This document shows positions 45,601 to 55,459 of a DNA stretch of 64,000 bases, piece by piece. Both the position numbers and the translations under genes were made by a program. Where the stretch lies: contig NZ_SWLZ01000001.1 in NCBI RefSeq assembly GCF_005502275.1, forward strand, positions 372,001 through 436,000, read 5' to 3'. Below the pieces are notes generated by a model. It was not told where the DNA came from and searched no databases. It saw nothing but the letters and a program-made list of their open reading frames with translations. The DNA is from Robertmurraya siralis. GTDB taxonomy: Bacteria; Bacillota; Bacilli; Bacillales; Cytobacillaceae. Positions within the stretch are counted from its first letter, which is position 1; every line of letters starts with the position of its first letter.

Positions 45601-46449
45601 ATGGAACCTTTCTTTTTAAAGAATGAACAATACTATATAGTTAAGGACTGGCATACAGATTCTCTTATTGCTGGGTTTACAAGCAAAAATGGAGGAGCAA
45701 GCACTGGAGTTTTTTCCTCTTTAAATTTAGGCTTTCATGTACATGACCACATCGAAGCCGTATGCAAGAATCGTGAAACAGTAGCGCATTTACTTGATTT
45801 TTCAATTGAAAATTGGGTTGGAGCCGAACAGATTCACGATAGCGAGATAGCCATTATCCGTCAGGAGCATAGAGGAAAAGGCGCGTCTGTTTATGAAGAT
45901 TCCCTTAAAGGGACAGATGGCCTTTTCACAAAAGAAGCTGGGGTATTGCTGACATTATGTTTTGCTGATTGTGTTCCGCTCTTTTTCTCCGCTCCCAAAC
46001 ATCACGCACTTGGCATTGCTCATGCTGGATGGAAGGGGACAGTGAAAGGAATTGGGAAGGAAATGATTCAAGTCTTTAATCATGAAAATATTCCTGCCCA
46101 AGATGTATTCGTTGTTATTGGCCCAGCAATTTGCAAAAATTGTTATATTGTCGATAATCGAGTGATCGAATTAGTTCAAAATATACTAGAAGATGTCGAA
46201 GAAAACCCATATAATCTAATTGAAGACAATCAATATCAACTAAATTTAAAAGAATTGAATCGCTTGATTTTACAACAATCAGGAGTACCCGCTGAGAATA
46301 TTCAAGTTTCTAATTTATGCACTAAATGCAATCAAAAACATTTTTTTTCTCATCGACGTGATGAAGGCAAAACTGGTCGTATGATGGGATTTATAGGGTG
46401 GAAGGAGGATTATAAGAGCATCGATGAAAGTGGCAGACAATTTAGCTAA
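45601..46449 (+). CDS. ylmD: YlmD, YfiH/DUF152 family multi-copper-oxidase-like protein
   Basis: A 282-residue member of the YfiH (PgeF) family. These zinc enzymes, first called polyphenol oxidases, act on purine nucleosides, and the E. coli homologue is linked to peptidoglycan editing. Metal ligands are seen in [13 protein letters not shown] (Cys, about residue 124) and [12 protein letters not shown] (His, about 141); [22 protein letters not shown] is the conserved end. The start of ylmE lies inside its end (26-base overlap). Confidence 0.92.
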   Translation: MEPFFLKNEQYYIVKDWHTDSLIAGFTSKNGGASTGVFSSLNLGFHVHDHIEAVCKNRETVAHLLDFSIENWVGAEQIHDSEIAIIRQEHRGKGASVYEDSLKGTDGLFTKEAGVLLTLCFADCVPLFFSAPKHHALGIAHAGWKGTVKGIGKEMIQVFNHENIPAQDVFVVIGPAICKNCYIVDNRVIELVQNILEDVEENPYNLIEDNQYQLNLKELNRLILQQSGVPAENIQVSNLCTKCNQKHFFSHRRDEGKTGRMMGFIGWKEDYKSIDESGRQFS

Positions 46450-47095
46450 TATAAATGAACAAATTCAAGCAGCATGTAATAAAGCAAATCGTGACCCAGA
46501 TCAAATCAAGATTATTGCTGTCACCAAATATGTGTCGATAGAGAGAGCGAAAGAAGCTATTGAAGCAGGGATTGTTCATCTAGGCGAAAACCGCGAGGAA
46601 GGATTAAATGCTAAACGGGGTGTTCTTGGGGACAAGCCAAAATGGCATTTCATCGGTACGCTACAGTCGAGAAAGGTAAAGAACATCATCGATAAAGTTG
46701 ATTATATCCATTCATTAGACCGATTGTCACTTGCTGCTGAGATTGATAAAAGGGCACAAAGGAAGGTTAAATGCTTCGTGCAAGTTAAAACATCTGAAGA
46801 AGAGTCGAAGCATGGTATGGATCCAGATGAGGTAATCTCTTTTATTCAACAATTAGAGCAATATTCAAACATACAAGTTGTTGGTCTAATGACGATGGCT
46901 CCATTTACTGATGATGAACATGTGTTAAGAAAATGTTTTCGAGCATTGAAAGAATTGCAGCTTGAAATTCAAGGAAAACAACTAGATTATGCCCCTTGTC
47001 ATGAACTATCCATGGGTATGTCTAATGATTTTAAAGTAGCAATTGAAGAGGGAGCAACAATGATTCGAATAGGTACCGCATTAGTCGGTGAGTAA
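46424..47095 (+). CDS. ylmE: YggS-family pyridoxal phosphate homeostasis protein YlmE
   Basis: A 223-residue TIM-barrel PLP-binding protein that buffers pyridoxal phosphate and affects amino acid balance; it has no known catalytic activity. The PLP Lys lies in IIAVTKYVS (about residue 36), followed by [19 protein letters not shown], and the phosphate-binding [24 protein letters not shown] near the end. The ATG at 46424 fits the family start although AAGGAGG is 15 bases away, which is longer than usual; coupling to ylmD translation may help. Confidence 0.93.
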   Translation: MKVADNLANINEQIQAACNKANRDPDQIKIIAVTKYVSIERAKEAIEAGIVHLGENREEGLNAKRGVLGDKPKWHFIGTLQSRKVKNIIDKVDYIHSLDRLSLAAEIDKRAQRKVKCFVQVKTSEEESKHGMDPDEVISFIQQLEQYSNIQVVGLMTMAPFTDDEHVLRKCFRALKELQLEIQGKQLDYAPCHELSMGMSNDFKVAIEEGATMIRIGTALVGE

Positions 47096-47110
47096 AGAGG
47101 TGAATAATAA

Positions 47111-47554
47111 ATGAGTATAAAGTCAAAATTCAAAACATTTTTTTTCCTAGACGATGAATATGATTATGATAACGAAGAGCCGTACGAGGAACAAGCTGCA
47201 CCGCCAGCACGCTCTCAAAAACATCAAGCATCTCAGAAGCAAAATGTCGTTAGCTTACAAAGTGTTCAAAAGGCATCAAAAGTTGTACTCGTTGAACCGA
47301 GAGTGTATGCTGAAGCTCAGGATATAGCAGATCAATTAAAAAATCGTCGAGCTGTTGTCGTAAACTTACAAAGAATTGATAGAGAGCAAGCAAAAAGGAT
47401 TGTCGATTTCCTTAGTGGTACTGTGTATGCTATAGGTGGCGACATTCAAAAAATAGGAACCGATATTTTCCTTTGCACACCTGATAATGTGGAGGTTTCT
47501 GGAAGTATATCGCAAATTCTACAAGAAACGGAATATGAAGATACGAGGTGGTAG
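47111..47554 (+). CDS. sepF: cell division protein SepF
   Basis: A 147-residue division protein. It has an N-terminal amphipathic membrane-binding helix ([12 protein letters not shown]), an acidic and Gln/Ala-rich linker (14-60), and the SepF fold ([29 protein letters not shown] ... [21 protein letters not shown]) that polymerises into rings and binds the FtsZ tail. The ATG follows AGAGGTGAA. ylmG begins three bases after the stop. Confidence 0.96.
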   Translation: MSIKSKFKTFFFLDDEYDYDNEEPYEEQAAPPARSQKHQASQKQNVVSLQSVQKASKVVLVEPRVYAEAQDIADQLKNRRAVVVNLQRIDREQAKRIVDFLSGTVYAIGGDIQKIGTDIFLCTPDNVEVSGSISQILQETEYEDTRW

Positions 47555-47557
47555 TGG

Positions 47558-47824
47558 TTGCTTACAACGATTTTTAGTCTTTTGGTTCAACTTATTTCTA
47601 TTTACTCATGGGCTTTAATTATTTATATCTTACTTTCATGGTTTCCAAATGCGAGAGATTCTGCAATTGGTCAATTTTTAGCAAGAATTTGTGAGCCATA
47701 TTTGGATCCGTTTCGTAGGATTATCCCACCACTTGGAATGATCGACATTTCTCCAATTGTGGCGATTTTAGTATTACGATTTGCTACAAGTGGATTGCAT
47801 CAGCTTTACTATTGGATCATTTAA
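47558..47824 (+). CDS. ylmG: YggT-family membrane protein YlmG
   Basis: An 88-residue protein with two membrane helices (about 5-27 and 65-85) and a loop containing [35 protein letters not shown], the YggT signature. The family is linked to division and membrane protein turnover in several bacteria, but the mechanism is open. It starts at TTG 47558 with GAGGTGG in the end of sepF, so the two are coupled. Confidence 0.92.
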   Translation: MLTTIFSLLVQLISIYSWALIIYILLSWFPNARDSAIGQFLARICEPYLDPFRRIIPPLGMIDISPIVAILVLRFATSGLHQLYYWII

Positions 47825-47848
47825 GGGTAATTACTCATATTAAGTAAT

Positions 47849-47877
47849 AAAAGGGGCTATAATAATCCCCCTTTTTT
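47849..47877 (+). terminator. terminator after ylmG
   Basis: AAAAGGGG pairs with CCCCTTTT across a loop of about 11 bases, followed by T. Confidence 0.65.
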
Positions 47878-47897
47878 CATTCATTCTAGGTGATAAC

Positions 47898-48671
47898 ATG
47901 AATATTTATCAGCATTTCCGCATTGAAGAAAGAGAATTTATAGATTTGGCTTTGCAATGGATGGAATATGTTGAACAAACATACAGCTCTAAGTTAACAG
48001 ATTTTCTCGATCCACGAGAGCAGCAGATCGTTCAGGCAGTTGTTGGTAGTCAGGCGGAAATCCAGGTGGCGTTTTTTGGTGGACAGGAAAATAATGAACG
48101 TAAACGAGCATTAATCTATCCAGAATATTTGCAGGTGGAGAAAAATGATTTTCACATTCGTTTATTCGAAGTAGAATATCCAGTAAAATTTTTAACCATT
48201 GAACACTCTCAGGTTCTTGGCAGCTTGATGGCTCTTGGAGTGAGAAGAGGGAAGTTTGGAGACATTCTCATTCATGAGGGGCGAATTCAATTCTTAGTTA
48301 CAGAAGAAATAAGTGAATATATCAAATTACAACTTACCCAAATTGGTCGGGCTTCTGTAACATTAAAGGAACTGCCTAGCGAAGAAGGGTTAGTAATTGA
48401 AGGGCATTGGCAAGAAATGACTGCGACTGTTTCTTCGCTCCGTTTAGATACTGTATTAGCTGCATTGCTTAATCTTTCTCGGCAAAAATCACAAGAATTA
48501 ATCAGAAATAAGCGAGTCAAAGTCAATTGGACAACGATTGAAAACCCATCGTTTGAATGCGGTGTGGCGGACATTATTTCTGTAAGAGGCTTTGGGCGCC
48601 TCAAATTAATTTCGATTGAAGGAAAAACAAAGAAAGATAAGTGGCGTATTGTCGGAGGCAAACAAAAATAA
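47898..48671 (+). CDS. ylmH: S4-domain RNA-binding protein YlmH
   Basis: A 257-residue protein with a C-terminal S4 RNA-binding domain (about residues 180-245: LRLDTVLAALLNLSRQKSQELIRNKRVKVN) preceded by a globular domain (VLGSLMALGVRRGKFGDILIHEGRIQFLVTEEI). In B. subtilis YlmH has been linked to ribosome-associated quality control. The ATG has an AGGTGA site. It lies between ylmG and divIVA, its usual place. Confidence 0.93.
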   Translation: MNIYQHFRIEEREFIDLALQWMEYVEQTYSSKLTDFLDPREQQIVQAVVGSQAEIQVAFFGGQENNERKRALIYPEYLQVEKNDFHIRLFEVEYPVKFLTIEHSQVLGSLMALGVRRGKFGDILIHEGRIQFLVTEEISEYIKLQLTQIGRASVTLKELPSEEGLVIEGHWQEMTATVSSLRLDTVLAALLNLSRQKSQELIRNKRVKVNWTTIENPSFECGVADIISVRGFGRLKLISIEGKTKKDKWRIVGGKQK

Positions 48672-48773
48672 CTGCTCAAGCTTCATATTTTTTTAGAATT
48701 GTGCAGGATTATGAGAGCAAGTGTCGAATATTGATGAATACATACTACTTACAGAAATATGGAGGTGGCCTTC

Positions 48774-49289
48774 ATGCCATTAACACCTTTAGATATTCAT
48801 AACAAGGAGTTTAACAAAGGGTTCCGAGGTTATGATGAAGATGAAGTAAACGAATTTCTCGATCAGGTAATTAAAGATTATGAAATCATCATTCGTGAGA
48901 AAAAGGAATTAGAAGAAAAATTAAATGATATGAATGCGCGCCTCGGCCATTTTTCTAATATTGAGGAGACATTGAATAAATCGATTGTTGTAGCCCAGGA
49001 GGCGGCAGAGGAAGTTAAACGCAACGCGCAAAAAGAAGCAAAGCTCATAATAAAAGAGGCGGAAAAAAACGCCGATCGTATTGTAAATGAGTCATTATCG
49101 AAGGCTAGAAAGATCGCCTTGGAAATTGAGGATTTAAAAAAGCAATCAAAAGTATTCCGGACACGCTTTAAAATGTTGATTGAGGCTCAATTAGATCTGT
49201 TAAATAATGACGATTGGGATCATCTTCTGCAATATGAGATTGACGCGGCAGAGTTGAAATCTGCAGAAGAAGAAGATTCAATGGCTTGA
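48774..49289 (+). CDS. divIVA: division-site positioning protein DivIVA
   Basis: A 171-residue coiled-coil protein that binds curved membranes at poles and septa and recruits MinJ-MinCD and, in sporulation, chromosome-anchoring factors. The N-terminal lipid-binding segment LTPLDIHNKEFNKGFRGYDEDEVNEFL (residues 3-29) contains the exposed Phe-Arg; two coiled coils follow, with the NIEETLNKSIVVAQEAAEEVKRNAQKEA and SKVFRTRFKMLIEAQLDLL segments. ATG 48774 is chosen for GGAGGTGG at five bases and the family start MPLTP. Confidence 0.96.
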   Translation: MPLTPLDIHNKEFNKGFRGYDEDEVNEFLDQVIKDYEIIIREKKELEEKLNDMNARLGHFSNIEETLNKSIVVAQEAAEEVKRNAQKEAKLIIKEAEKNADRIVNESLSKARKIALEIEDLKKQSKVFRTRFKMLIEAQLDLLNNDDWDHLLQYEIDAAELKSAEEEDSMA

Positions 49290-49315
49290 CGTCTCGTCAT
49301 AAAAGAGAATATAAT
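49286..49315 (+). promoter_or_regulatory. sigma-A promoter of ileS
   Basis: TTGACG (49286-49291), an 18-base spacer and TATAAT (49310-49315). The -35 box contains the TGA stop codon of divIVA. Confidence 0.85.
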
Positions 49316-49332
49316 ACCTTAATAAAATATAT

Positions 49333-49592
49333 TTCATACGATGAGAGGGACAAGTACACTTTTTTTATCTTATTTGTAGCGAGCCGATGATGGTGAGAGT
49401 TCGGCTGAGATGGAAAGTTGGAAATCACCCTTGAGTACCTAGTTGAACATTTTCAAGAAGTGATTCTTTGAAATAAGTAGGCATAGGCGTGTTATTCACG
49501 TTACGAACATAGAGCGGATAGATTTTCTATCTACAAGGGTGGTACCGCGGGATTAAACCTTCTCGTCCCTTTTTGGGATGAGAGGGTTTTTT
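49333..49592 (+). promoter_or_regulatory. T-box leader of ileS
   Basis: A tRNA-sensing leader. The AG-box region GATGGTGAGAG is followed by a specifier loop with AUC (49424-49426 in GGAAATCACC), the isoleucine codon. The T-box AAGGGTGGTACCGCGG (49535-49550) contains UGGU, complementary to the ACCA end expected for tRNA-Ile. A terminator with a 14-bp stem (49556-49569 with 49575-49588) and a T run follows. Uncharged tRNA-Ile would stabilise the antiterminator and allow ileS transcription. Confidence 0.95.
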
Positions 49593-49673
49593 GTGTTTAA
49601 AAATGTGCCTTAAAATCCGAAATTAGGTAATACTGTATGACTAGTGAGCTAGGACTTGTAAGGAGGAAAGGAA

Positions 49674-52445
49674 ATGGAATATAAAGACACGTTATTAATG
49701 CCTAAGACAGAGTTTCCAATGCGAGGAAACTTGCCAAAGAGAGAACCTGAAATGCAGGAAAAATGGAATGAGATGGACATTTATAAGGCAGTCCAGGAAA
49801 AGACAAAGGGACTTCCTATGTTTGTATTGCACGATGGTCCTCCATATGCAAATGGGGATATTCATATGGGGCATGCTTTAAACAAAATTTTAAAGGATTT
49901 TATCGTCCGTTATAAATCAATGAGCGGTTATCATGCACCGTATGTACCTGGATGGGATACACATGGTTTGCCAATTGAACAAGCTTTAACGAATAAAGGG
50001 GTGAAGCGCAAGGAACTTACAGTTGCTGAATTTAGAAAACTATGTGAAGAGTATGCTTATGAACAAATTGACAGCCAAAGAGCTCAGTTTAAACGTTTGG
50101 GTGTACGCGGGGACTGGGAAAATCCATATATCACTTTAAAGCCAGAGTATGAAGCACAACAAATTAAAGTGTTTGGAGAAATGGCAAAAAAGGGTTATAT
50201 CTATAAAGGTTTAAAGCCTGTTTATTGGTCCCCATCAAGTGAGTCTGCGCTTGCTGAAGCAGAAATTGAATATAAAGATAAGCGTTCAGCCTCTATTTAT
50301 GTCGCCTTTGACGTAAGGGACGGAAAAGGAGTACTTGATGGGGATACAAAAATTATTATTTGGACGACAACGCCATGGACCATTCCGGCAAATCTCGGAA
50401 TCACTGTTCATGCTGATTTAAATTATGTCGTTGTTAAAGTGGCAGGCGATAAATATGTCATTGCTGAAGAATTATTAAATTCTGTATCCACAGAGCTTGG
50501 CTGGGAAGACGCTTCTGTTGTTAAAACATTGAAGGGAAGCGAGCTTGAATATATCGTAGCGAAGCATCCGTTATATGGCCGTGATTCCCTTGTGATGCTT
50601 GGTGAGCATGTCACGACAGATGCTGGTACTGGTTGTGTTCACACAGCACCAGGACATGGGGAAGATGACTTTCTTGTTGGGAAGAAATATGGTTTAGATG
50701 TATTGAGCCCTGTCGATGACAGAGGGGTCTTTACAAGCGAAGCACCAGGTTTTGAAGGATTATTTTATGACAATGCGAATAAACAAATTACGGAAAAACT
50801 TCAAGAAGCAGGCGCTTTGTTGAAATTGGATTTTATTACCCATTCGTATCCACATGATTGGAGAACGAAAAAACCAGTTATTTTCCGCGCAACTGCTCAG
50901 TGGTTTGCATCGATTAAAGATTTCCGTAATGAGCTACTGGATGCTGTAAAAGAAACGAAATGGGTGCCTGCTTGGGGAGAAACTCGCCTCTTTAATATGG
51001 TAAGAGATCGTGGTGATTGGTGTATATCTCGTCAACGCGTATGGGGAGTTCCAATTCCAGTGTTTTATGGTGAAAATGGCGAACCGATCATTACTGATGA
51101 CACGATCAATCACATATCTGACTTATTCCGTGAGCATGGCTCAAATATTTGGTTTGAACGTGATGCAAAGGATTTATTGCCAGAAGGCTTTACGCATGAA
51201 TCAAGTCCAAATGGTAAATTTACAAAAGAAACGGATATTATGGATGTTTGGTTTGATTCAGGCTCATCCCATCAAGCTGTTTTAGAAGAACGCAACGACC
51301 TACAGCGTCCTGCCGATCTTTATTTAGAGGGTTCAGATCAGTACCGTGGCTGGTTTAATTCATCATTATCAACAGCCGTGGCTGTCACAGGAAAGGCGCC
51401 TTATAAAGGAGTTTTAAGCCACGGTTTTGTACTTGATGGTGAAGGAAGAAAAATGAGTAAATCAATCGGAAATGTGATTATCCCTGAAAAAGTTATGAAC
51501 CAGCTTGGAGCAGATATTTTGCGATTATGGGTATCCTCCGTTGATTATCAATCCGACGTTAGAGTTTCTGACGCGATTCTCAAGCAAGTGGCAGAAGTGT
51601 ACCGCAAAATTAGAAATACATTCCGGTTCTTACTGGGAAATCTTGCCGACTTTAACCCAAGTGTAAATAAGGTGGCATACGAAGAATTAAGAGAAGTGGA
51701 TCAATTTATTTTGGTGAAATTAAATAACTTGATTAAAAATGTGAGAAATTCCTATGAGAACTATGATTATGCTTCCATCTATCATGCGATTAATAATTTC
51801 TGTACGCTTGACTTAAGTGCCTTCTATTTAGACTTTGCGAAGGATGTTCTTTACATCGAGGCACCGGATAATAAAGAGCGCCGATCAATTCAATCCGTTT
51901 TATATGAATGCTTAATCAATTTAACGAAATTAGTAACGCCAATTCTTCCACATACCGCCGATGAGGTTTGGGGGCATATTCCAAATGTAGAAGAGGTAAG
52001 CGTCCAGCTAACATCAATTCCAGAGTACAGAGAACTTGCAAATGGAAATGAATTAGTGAAGAAATGGACTGCGTTTATGGATGTGCGCGATGATATTTTG
52101 AAGGCATTGGAAGAGGCGAGAAACGCAAAAGTAATTGGAAAATCATTATCTGCAAAAGTAAGTCTGTACGTTAATGGAGAAACAAAAGACTTGCTCGAGT
52201 CTATTTCAGAGAATTTGCAGCAGCTCTTTATCGTATCAGGATTTGAAATTGCCGGTACGTATGATGCAGCACCTGTTGACGCGCTTAAATTAGAGCATGC
52301 TGCCGTTGTTGTGGCGAAGGCGGATGGCGAAACATGTGAACGCTGCTGGGTTCTTACAACTGAAGTTGGAAAAAATGAGCAACACCCAACACTTTGCCCG
52401 CGCTGCGCAGAAGTTGTAGAGCAACATTATAGTCATTTAAGTTAG
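49674..52445 (+). CDS. ileS: isoleucyl-tRNA synthetase
   Basis: A 923-residue class I synthetase. Signature motifs: HIGH-type [15 protein letters not shown] (about residues 57-71), the editing domain (about 190-390, with the [13 protein letters not shown] segment), KMSKS in [12 protein letters not shown] (about 595), and a C-terminal zinc motif CERCW...CPRC (about 888-911). It is the bacterial-type enzyme, sensitive to mupirocin by family. The ATG has AAGGAGGAAAG. Regulated by the T-box leader upstream. Confidence 0.98.
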   Translation: MEYKDTLLMPKTEFPMRGNLPKREPEMQEKWNEMDIYKAVQEKTKGLPMFVLHDGPPYANGDIHMGHALNKILKDFIVRYKSMSGYHAPYVPGWDTHGLPIEQALTNKGVKRKELTVAEFRKLCEEYAYEQIDSQRAQFKRLGVRGDWENPYITLKPEYEAQQIKVFGEMAKKGYIYKGLKPVYWSPSSESALAEAEIEYKDKRSASIYVAFDVRDGKGVLDGDTKIIIWTTTPWTIPANLGITVHADLNYVVVKVAGDKYVIAEELLNSVSTELGWEDASVVKTLKGSELEYIVAKHPLYGRDSLVMLGEHVTTDAGTGCVHTAPGHGEDDFLVGKKYGLDVLSPVDDRGVFTSEAPGFEGLFYDNANKQITEKLQEAGALLKLDFITHSYPHDWRTKKPVIFRATAQWFASIKDFRNELLDAVKETKWVPAWGETRLFNMVRDRGDWCISRQRVWGVPIPVFYGENGEPIITDDTINHISDLFREHGSNIWFERDAKDLLPEGFTHESSPNGKFTKETDIMDVWFDSGSSHQAVLEERNDLQRPADLYLEGSDQYRGWFNSSLSTAVAVTGKAPYKGVLSHGFVLDGEGRKMSKSIGNVIIPEKVMNQLGADILRLWVSSVDYQSDVRVSDAILKQVAEVYRKIRNTFRFLLGNLADFNPSVNKVAYEELREVDQFILVKLNNLIKNVRNSYENYDYASIYHAINNFCTLDLSAFYLDFAKDVLYIEAPDNKERRSIQSVLYECLINLTKLVTPILPHTADEVWGHIPNVEEVSVQLTSIPEYRELANGNELVKKWTAFMDVRDDILKALEEARNAKVIGKSLSAKVSLYVNGETKDLLESISENLQQLFIVSGFEIAGTYDAAPVDALKLEHAAVVVAKADGETCERCWVLTTEVGKNEQHPTLCPRCAEVVEQHYSHLS

Positions 52446-52448
52446 GAA

Positions 52449-52486
52449 AAAAACTCTCTGAGACGATCGTCTTGGAGAGTTTTTTT
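52449..52486 (+). terminator. intrinsic terminator after ileS
   Basis: A 15-bp, nearly loopless hairpin centred on GACGATCGTC (arms about 52452-52466 and 52467-52481, with G-T pairs), then seven T. Confidence 0.88.
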
Positions 52487-52606
52487 ATGGAATTTTTTTA
52501 AGCTTATAAGGTGAAGAACCATTTTCATTTATACTTTATACAATATGAAAGGGGAAAAAATCTTCCAAGATCGTAAAAGCTTGTTCAGTCTGTCAAATGT
52601 TTGCCT

Positions 52607-52635
52607 GTGTCAGAATGTTAAGTGAGGCAATACTA
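52607..52635 (+). promoter_or_regulatory. possible sigma-G/sigma-F promoter of ylyA
   Basis: GTGTC, a 14-base spacer and GGCAATACTA (52626-52635). The -10 fits the forespore consensus fully; the -35 matches at three of five bases. B. subtilis ylyA is a sigma-G gene. Confidence 0.5.
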
Positions 52636-52693
52636 AAAGCAATAACAAAGGTTTAATGAGAACTTAAAAATTTGCAAAGGCGGAGGGGTAGAC

Positions 52694-52972
52694 ATGGATG
52701 CAAATCAACTAAGGCTCTATTCAGAACTCCGTATAATTCGTAATGAATTATTAGCAAGTCTTAATAAGGATTCAAGTATTAAACCGTTAATTGAGGACGA
52801 GCTAAGGGATATTGATGAGACAATTAGAAAAATGGAGTCAGGGACGTTTGGTTTTTGCGAGAATTCTGGAGAAATGATACCAGCAAATTATCTTTCGATT
52901 GTACCGACGCTTAAATCGATTAATGATGTGAATGAAATCAGCAAATTTTATTGTAAGCCACTCTATCATTAA
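52694..52972 (+). CDS. ylyA: DksA/TraR-like protein YlyA
   Basis: A 92-residue protein related to DksA/TraR: an N-terminal helical hairpin (ELRIIRNELLASLN ... RDIDETIRKMESGTFGFCENSGEMIP) that in the family enters the RNA polymerase channel, then a degenerate zinc-finger region in which only one Cys of the first CxxC pair and one near the C terminus remain. In B. subtilis YlyA is made in the forespore and boosts sigma-G genes needed for germination. The ATG has GGCGGAGGGG. It lies in its usual place between ileS and lspA. Confidence 0.85.
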   Translation: MDANQLRLYSELRIIRNELLASLNKDSSIKPLIEDELRDIDETIRKMESGTFGFCENSGEMIPANYLSIVPTLKSINDVNEISKFYCKPLYH

Positions 52973-53063
52973 GCTCTAATAAGATTCCAATCCCTACCGT
53001 TTTTATAAGTTGTATGCTAAAATGCAAAGGTAACAATTTTCGTATGAGCTGGAGGTTACCTTT

Positions 53064-53555
53064 GTGTTTTTATATTACATATTGGCATTAGTTATTATTG
53101 CACTCGATCAATGGACAAAATGGTTAATCGTAAAAAATATGGAATTGGGAGAAAGTATAACGATAGTGGAGAATTTTCTTTACATTACTTCCCATCGAAA
53201 TATAGGAGCAGCTTGGGGCATTCTTCCTGGGCAAATGTGGTTTTTCTATATTGTTACAACAATAGTGATCGTCGGCATCATTTACTACATGGCTAAGCAT
53301 GCCAAAGGAAGCGTTCTTCTTGGGACATCATTAGGATTAATGCTTGGTGGTGCCGCTGGTAATTTCATTGATCGCATCTTTCGAAAAGAAGTGGTAGACT
53401 TTGTCGATACATATATATTTGGATATGATTTCCCGATATTTAATGTCGCCGATTCAGCTTTAGTTGTAGGAGTTGCCCTTCTAATGATTCAAATGTTCCG
53501 TGAAGAACGGAAAGCAAAGGAGAAGTTAGATGGAGAAACAGGAACACATCATTGA
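53064..53555 (+). CDS. lspA: lipoprotein signal peptidase (signal peptidase II)
   Basis: A 163-residue aspartic membrane protease with four helices that removes signal peptides from prolipoproteins. Conserved pieces: [13 protein letters not shown] (about 16-28), [25 protein letters not shown] with the first catalytic Asp, and [14 protein letters not shown] with the second (about residue 131). The start is GTG 53064 behind GGAGGTT. Its end overlaps ylyB by 26 bases. Confidence 0.95.
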   Translation: MFLYYILALVIIALDQWTKWLIVKNMELGESITIVENFLYITSHRNIGAAWGILPGQMWFFYIVTTIVIVGIIYYMAKHAKGSVLLGTSLGLMLGGAAGNFIDRIFRKEVVDFVDTYIFGYDFPIFNVADSALVVGVALLMIQMFREERKAKEKLDGETGTHH

Positions 53556-54441
53556 TGAGGAGCAAGTGAATGAAAGGATCGATAAGGTTCTCTCATCATT
53601 GAACAATGAATGGTCAAGGACACAAGTGCAATCATGGATAAAGGAAGGCAATGTCCTTGTAAACGGAAAAAAGATAAAGACGAATTATAAAAGCAATTTA
53701 CATGATAAAATTGAAATTTCGATTCCGGATCCAGAGGAACTGGATGTTGTTCCTGAAGAAATGGCTCTCGATATTTATTATGAGGATAAAGATGTCATTG
53801 TCGTGAATAAACCAAAAGGTATGGTTGTACATCCTGCTCCAGGTCATTTAACAGGAACGCTTGTCAATGGTTTAATGGCTCATTGTAAAGATTTATCGGG
53901 CATAAATGGTGTGTTACGACCAGGGATTGTCCATCGTATTGATAAGGATACATCTGGCTTGCTGATGGTTGCTAAAAATGACTATGCCCATGAGCATCTA
54001 GTTAATCAACTCGTAGAAAAAACCGTGACAAGAAAATATCGGGCAGTCGTTCATGGAAACATTCAACACGATTATGGAACCATAAACGCACCGATCGCCA
54101 GAGATCCTAAGGAACGGCAAAGCATGACCGTTATAGACAATGGCAAACATGCAGTTACACACTTTCAAGTATTAGAAAGATTTCCTGACTTTACCTTTGT
54201 CGAGTGTCAGCTTGAAACGGGAAGAACGCACCAGATCCGTGTGCATATGAAATATATTGGCTATCCGCTTGCCGGAGATCCAAAGTACGGTCCAAGAAAA
54301 ACAATTGATTTTGGCGGACAAGTTTTACATGCTGGGGTACTAGGCTTTGTTCATCCGAGGAGCGGGGAATATTTGGAGTTCGAAGCACCGCTTCCACAGG
54401 ACTTTGTCGAATTATTAGATAAGCTTCGAAATAATCGTTGA
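53530..54441 (+). CDS. ylyB: RluA/RluD-family pseudouridine synthase YlyB
   Basis: A 303-residue enzyme with an N-terminal S4 domain (about residues 12-70, [36 protein letters not shown]) and a pseudouridine synthase domain with the catalytic Asp in [16 protein letters not shown] (about 136-151) and the [21 protein letters not shown] motif. By family it modifies 23S rRNA. The start lies inside the end of lspA (AAAGGAG). The pyr promoter overlaps its stop codon. Confidence 0.94.
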   Translation: MEKQEHIIDEEQVNERIDKVLSSLNNEWSRTQVQSWIKEGNVLVNGKKIKTNYKSNLHDKIEISIPDPEELDVVPEEMALDIYYEDKDVIVVNKPKGMVVHPAPGHLTGTLVNGLMAHCKDLSGINGVLRPGIVHRIDKDTSGLLMVAKNDYAHEHLVNQLVEKTVTRKYRAVVHGNIQHDYGTINAPIARDPKERQSMTVIDNGKHAVTHFQVLERFPDFTFVECQLETGRTHQIRVHMKYIGYPLAGDPKYGPRKTIDFGGQVLHAGVLGFVHPRSGEYLEFEAPLPQDFVELLDKLRNNR

Positions 54442-54466
54442 CAAGTAAGCAGGGGTAAGCTATTAT
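54438..54466 (+). promoter_or_regulatory. sigma-A promoter of the pyr operon
   Basis: TTGACA (54438-54443), a 17-base spacer and TATTAT (54461-54466). The -35 box contains the ylyB stop codon. Confidence 0.9.
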
Positions 54467-54494
54467 TACAATAGTTTCATAAGTCCTTTAAGAC

Positions 54495-54607
54495 AGTCCA
54501 GAGAGGCTGGGAAGGAAGCGGATTTGTAGCTGGCAATCAAAAGTCCAAAGTTACATTATGTTATACCATTCGTTCATCCTCTCGCCCTCAGGTGAGAGGA
54601 TTTTTTT
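54495..54607 (+). promoter_or_regulatory. PyrR-binding attenuator 1 (pyrR leader)
   Basis: The PyrR recognition loop AGTCCAGAGAGGCT (54495-54508) is followed by a terminator with a 10-bp stem (54577-54586 with 54591-54600) and seven T. PyrR with UMP binds the loop, prevents the antiterminator and stops transcription. Confidence 0.93.
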
Positions 54608-54616
54608 GTCTAATGA

Positions 54617-55174
<558 letters not shown>

Positions 55175-55193
55175 TGCCAACCTTTTTAAGTGT

Positions 55194-55293
55194 AGTCCAG
55201 AGAGGCTAGCAAAAGGAAGAATAGTATAAGGGGCAGCCCCTTATGCTATTACGCCTAGCCTCTTTGAAAGGAATTTTCAAAGAGGTATTTTTA
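55194..55293 (+). promoter_or_regulatory. PyrR-binding attenuator 2 (pyrR-pyrP)
   Basis: The same loop AGTCCAGAGAGGCT (55194-55207), a middle hairpin (ATAAGGGGC / GCCCCTTAT), then a terminator with a perfect 11-bp stem (55259-55269 with 55275-55285) and a T run. Confidence 0.92.
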
Positions 55294-55347
55294 TGCCGGA
55301 ATAAGCTGATTTTGATTTAAAGAATTGTTTCGCTCAAGTAGCCAAAG

Positions 55348-55441
55348 CTATCGAACTTCAGGCCACTTCCCTTTCGCAAATACCGAATCGGATTTTCTGT
55401 ATCGACAAGGTCTTTCCAGTTATGTACGGCGATGAGCAGTT
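55348..55441. repeat. dispersed intergenic repeat, copy B
   Basis: CTATCGAACTTCAGGCC (55348-55364) and TTTCCAGTTATGTACGGCGATGA at 55412 onward match, in the same order, the pieces of the repeat at 19845-19972. It lies between attenuator 2 and the pyrP ribosome site, so it is transcribed as part of the pyrP leader. Confidence 0.55.
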
Positions 55442-55459
55442 AATTAGGGGGGAATAGAA

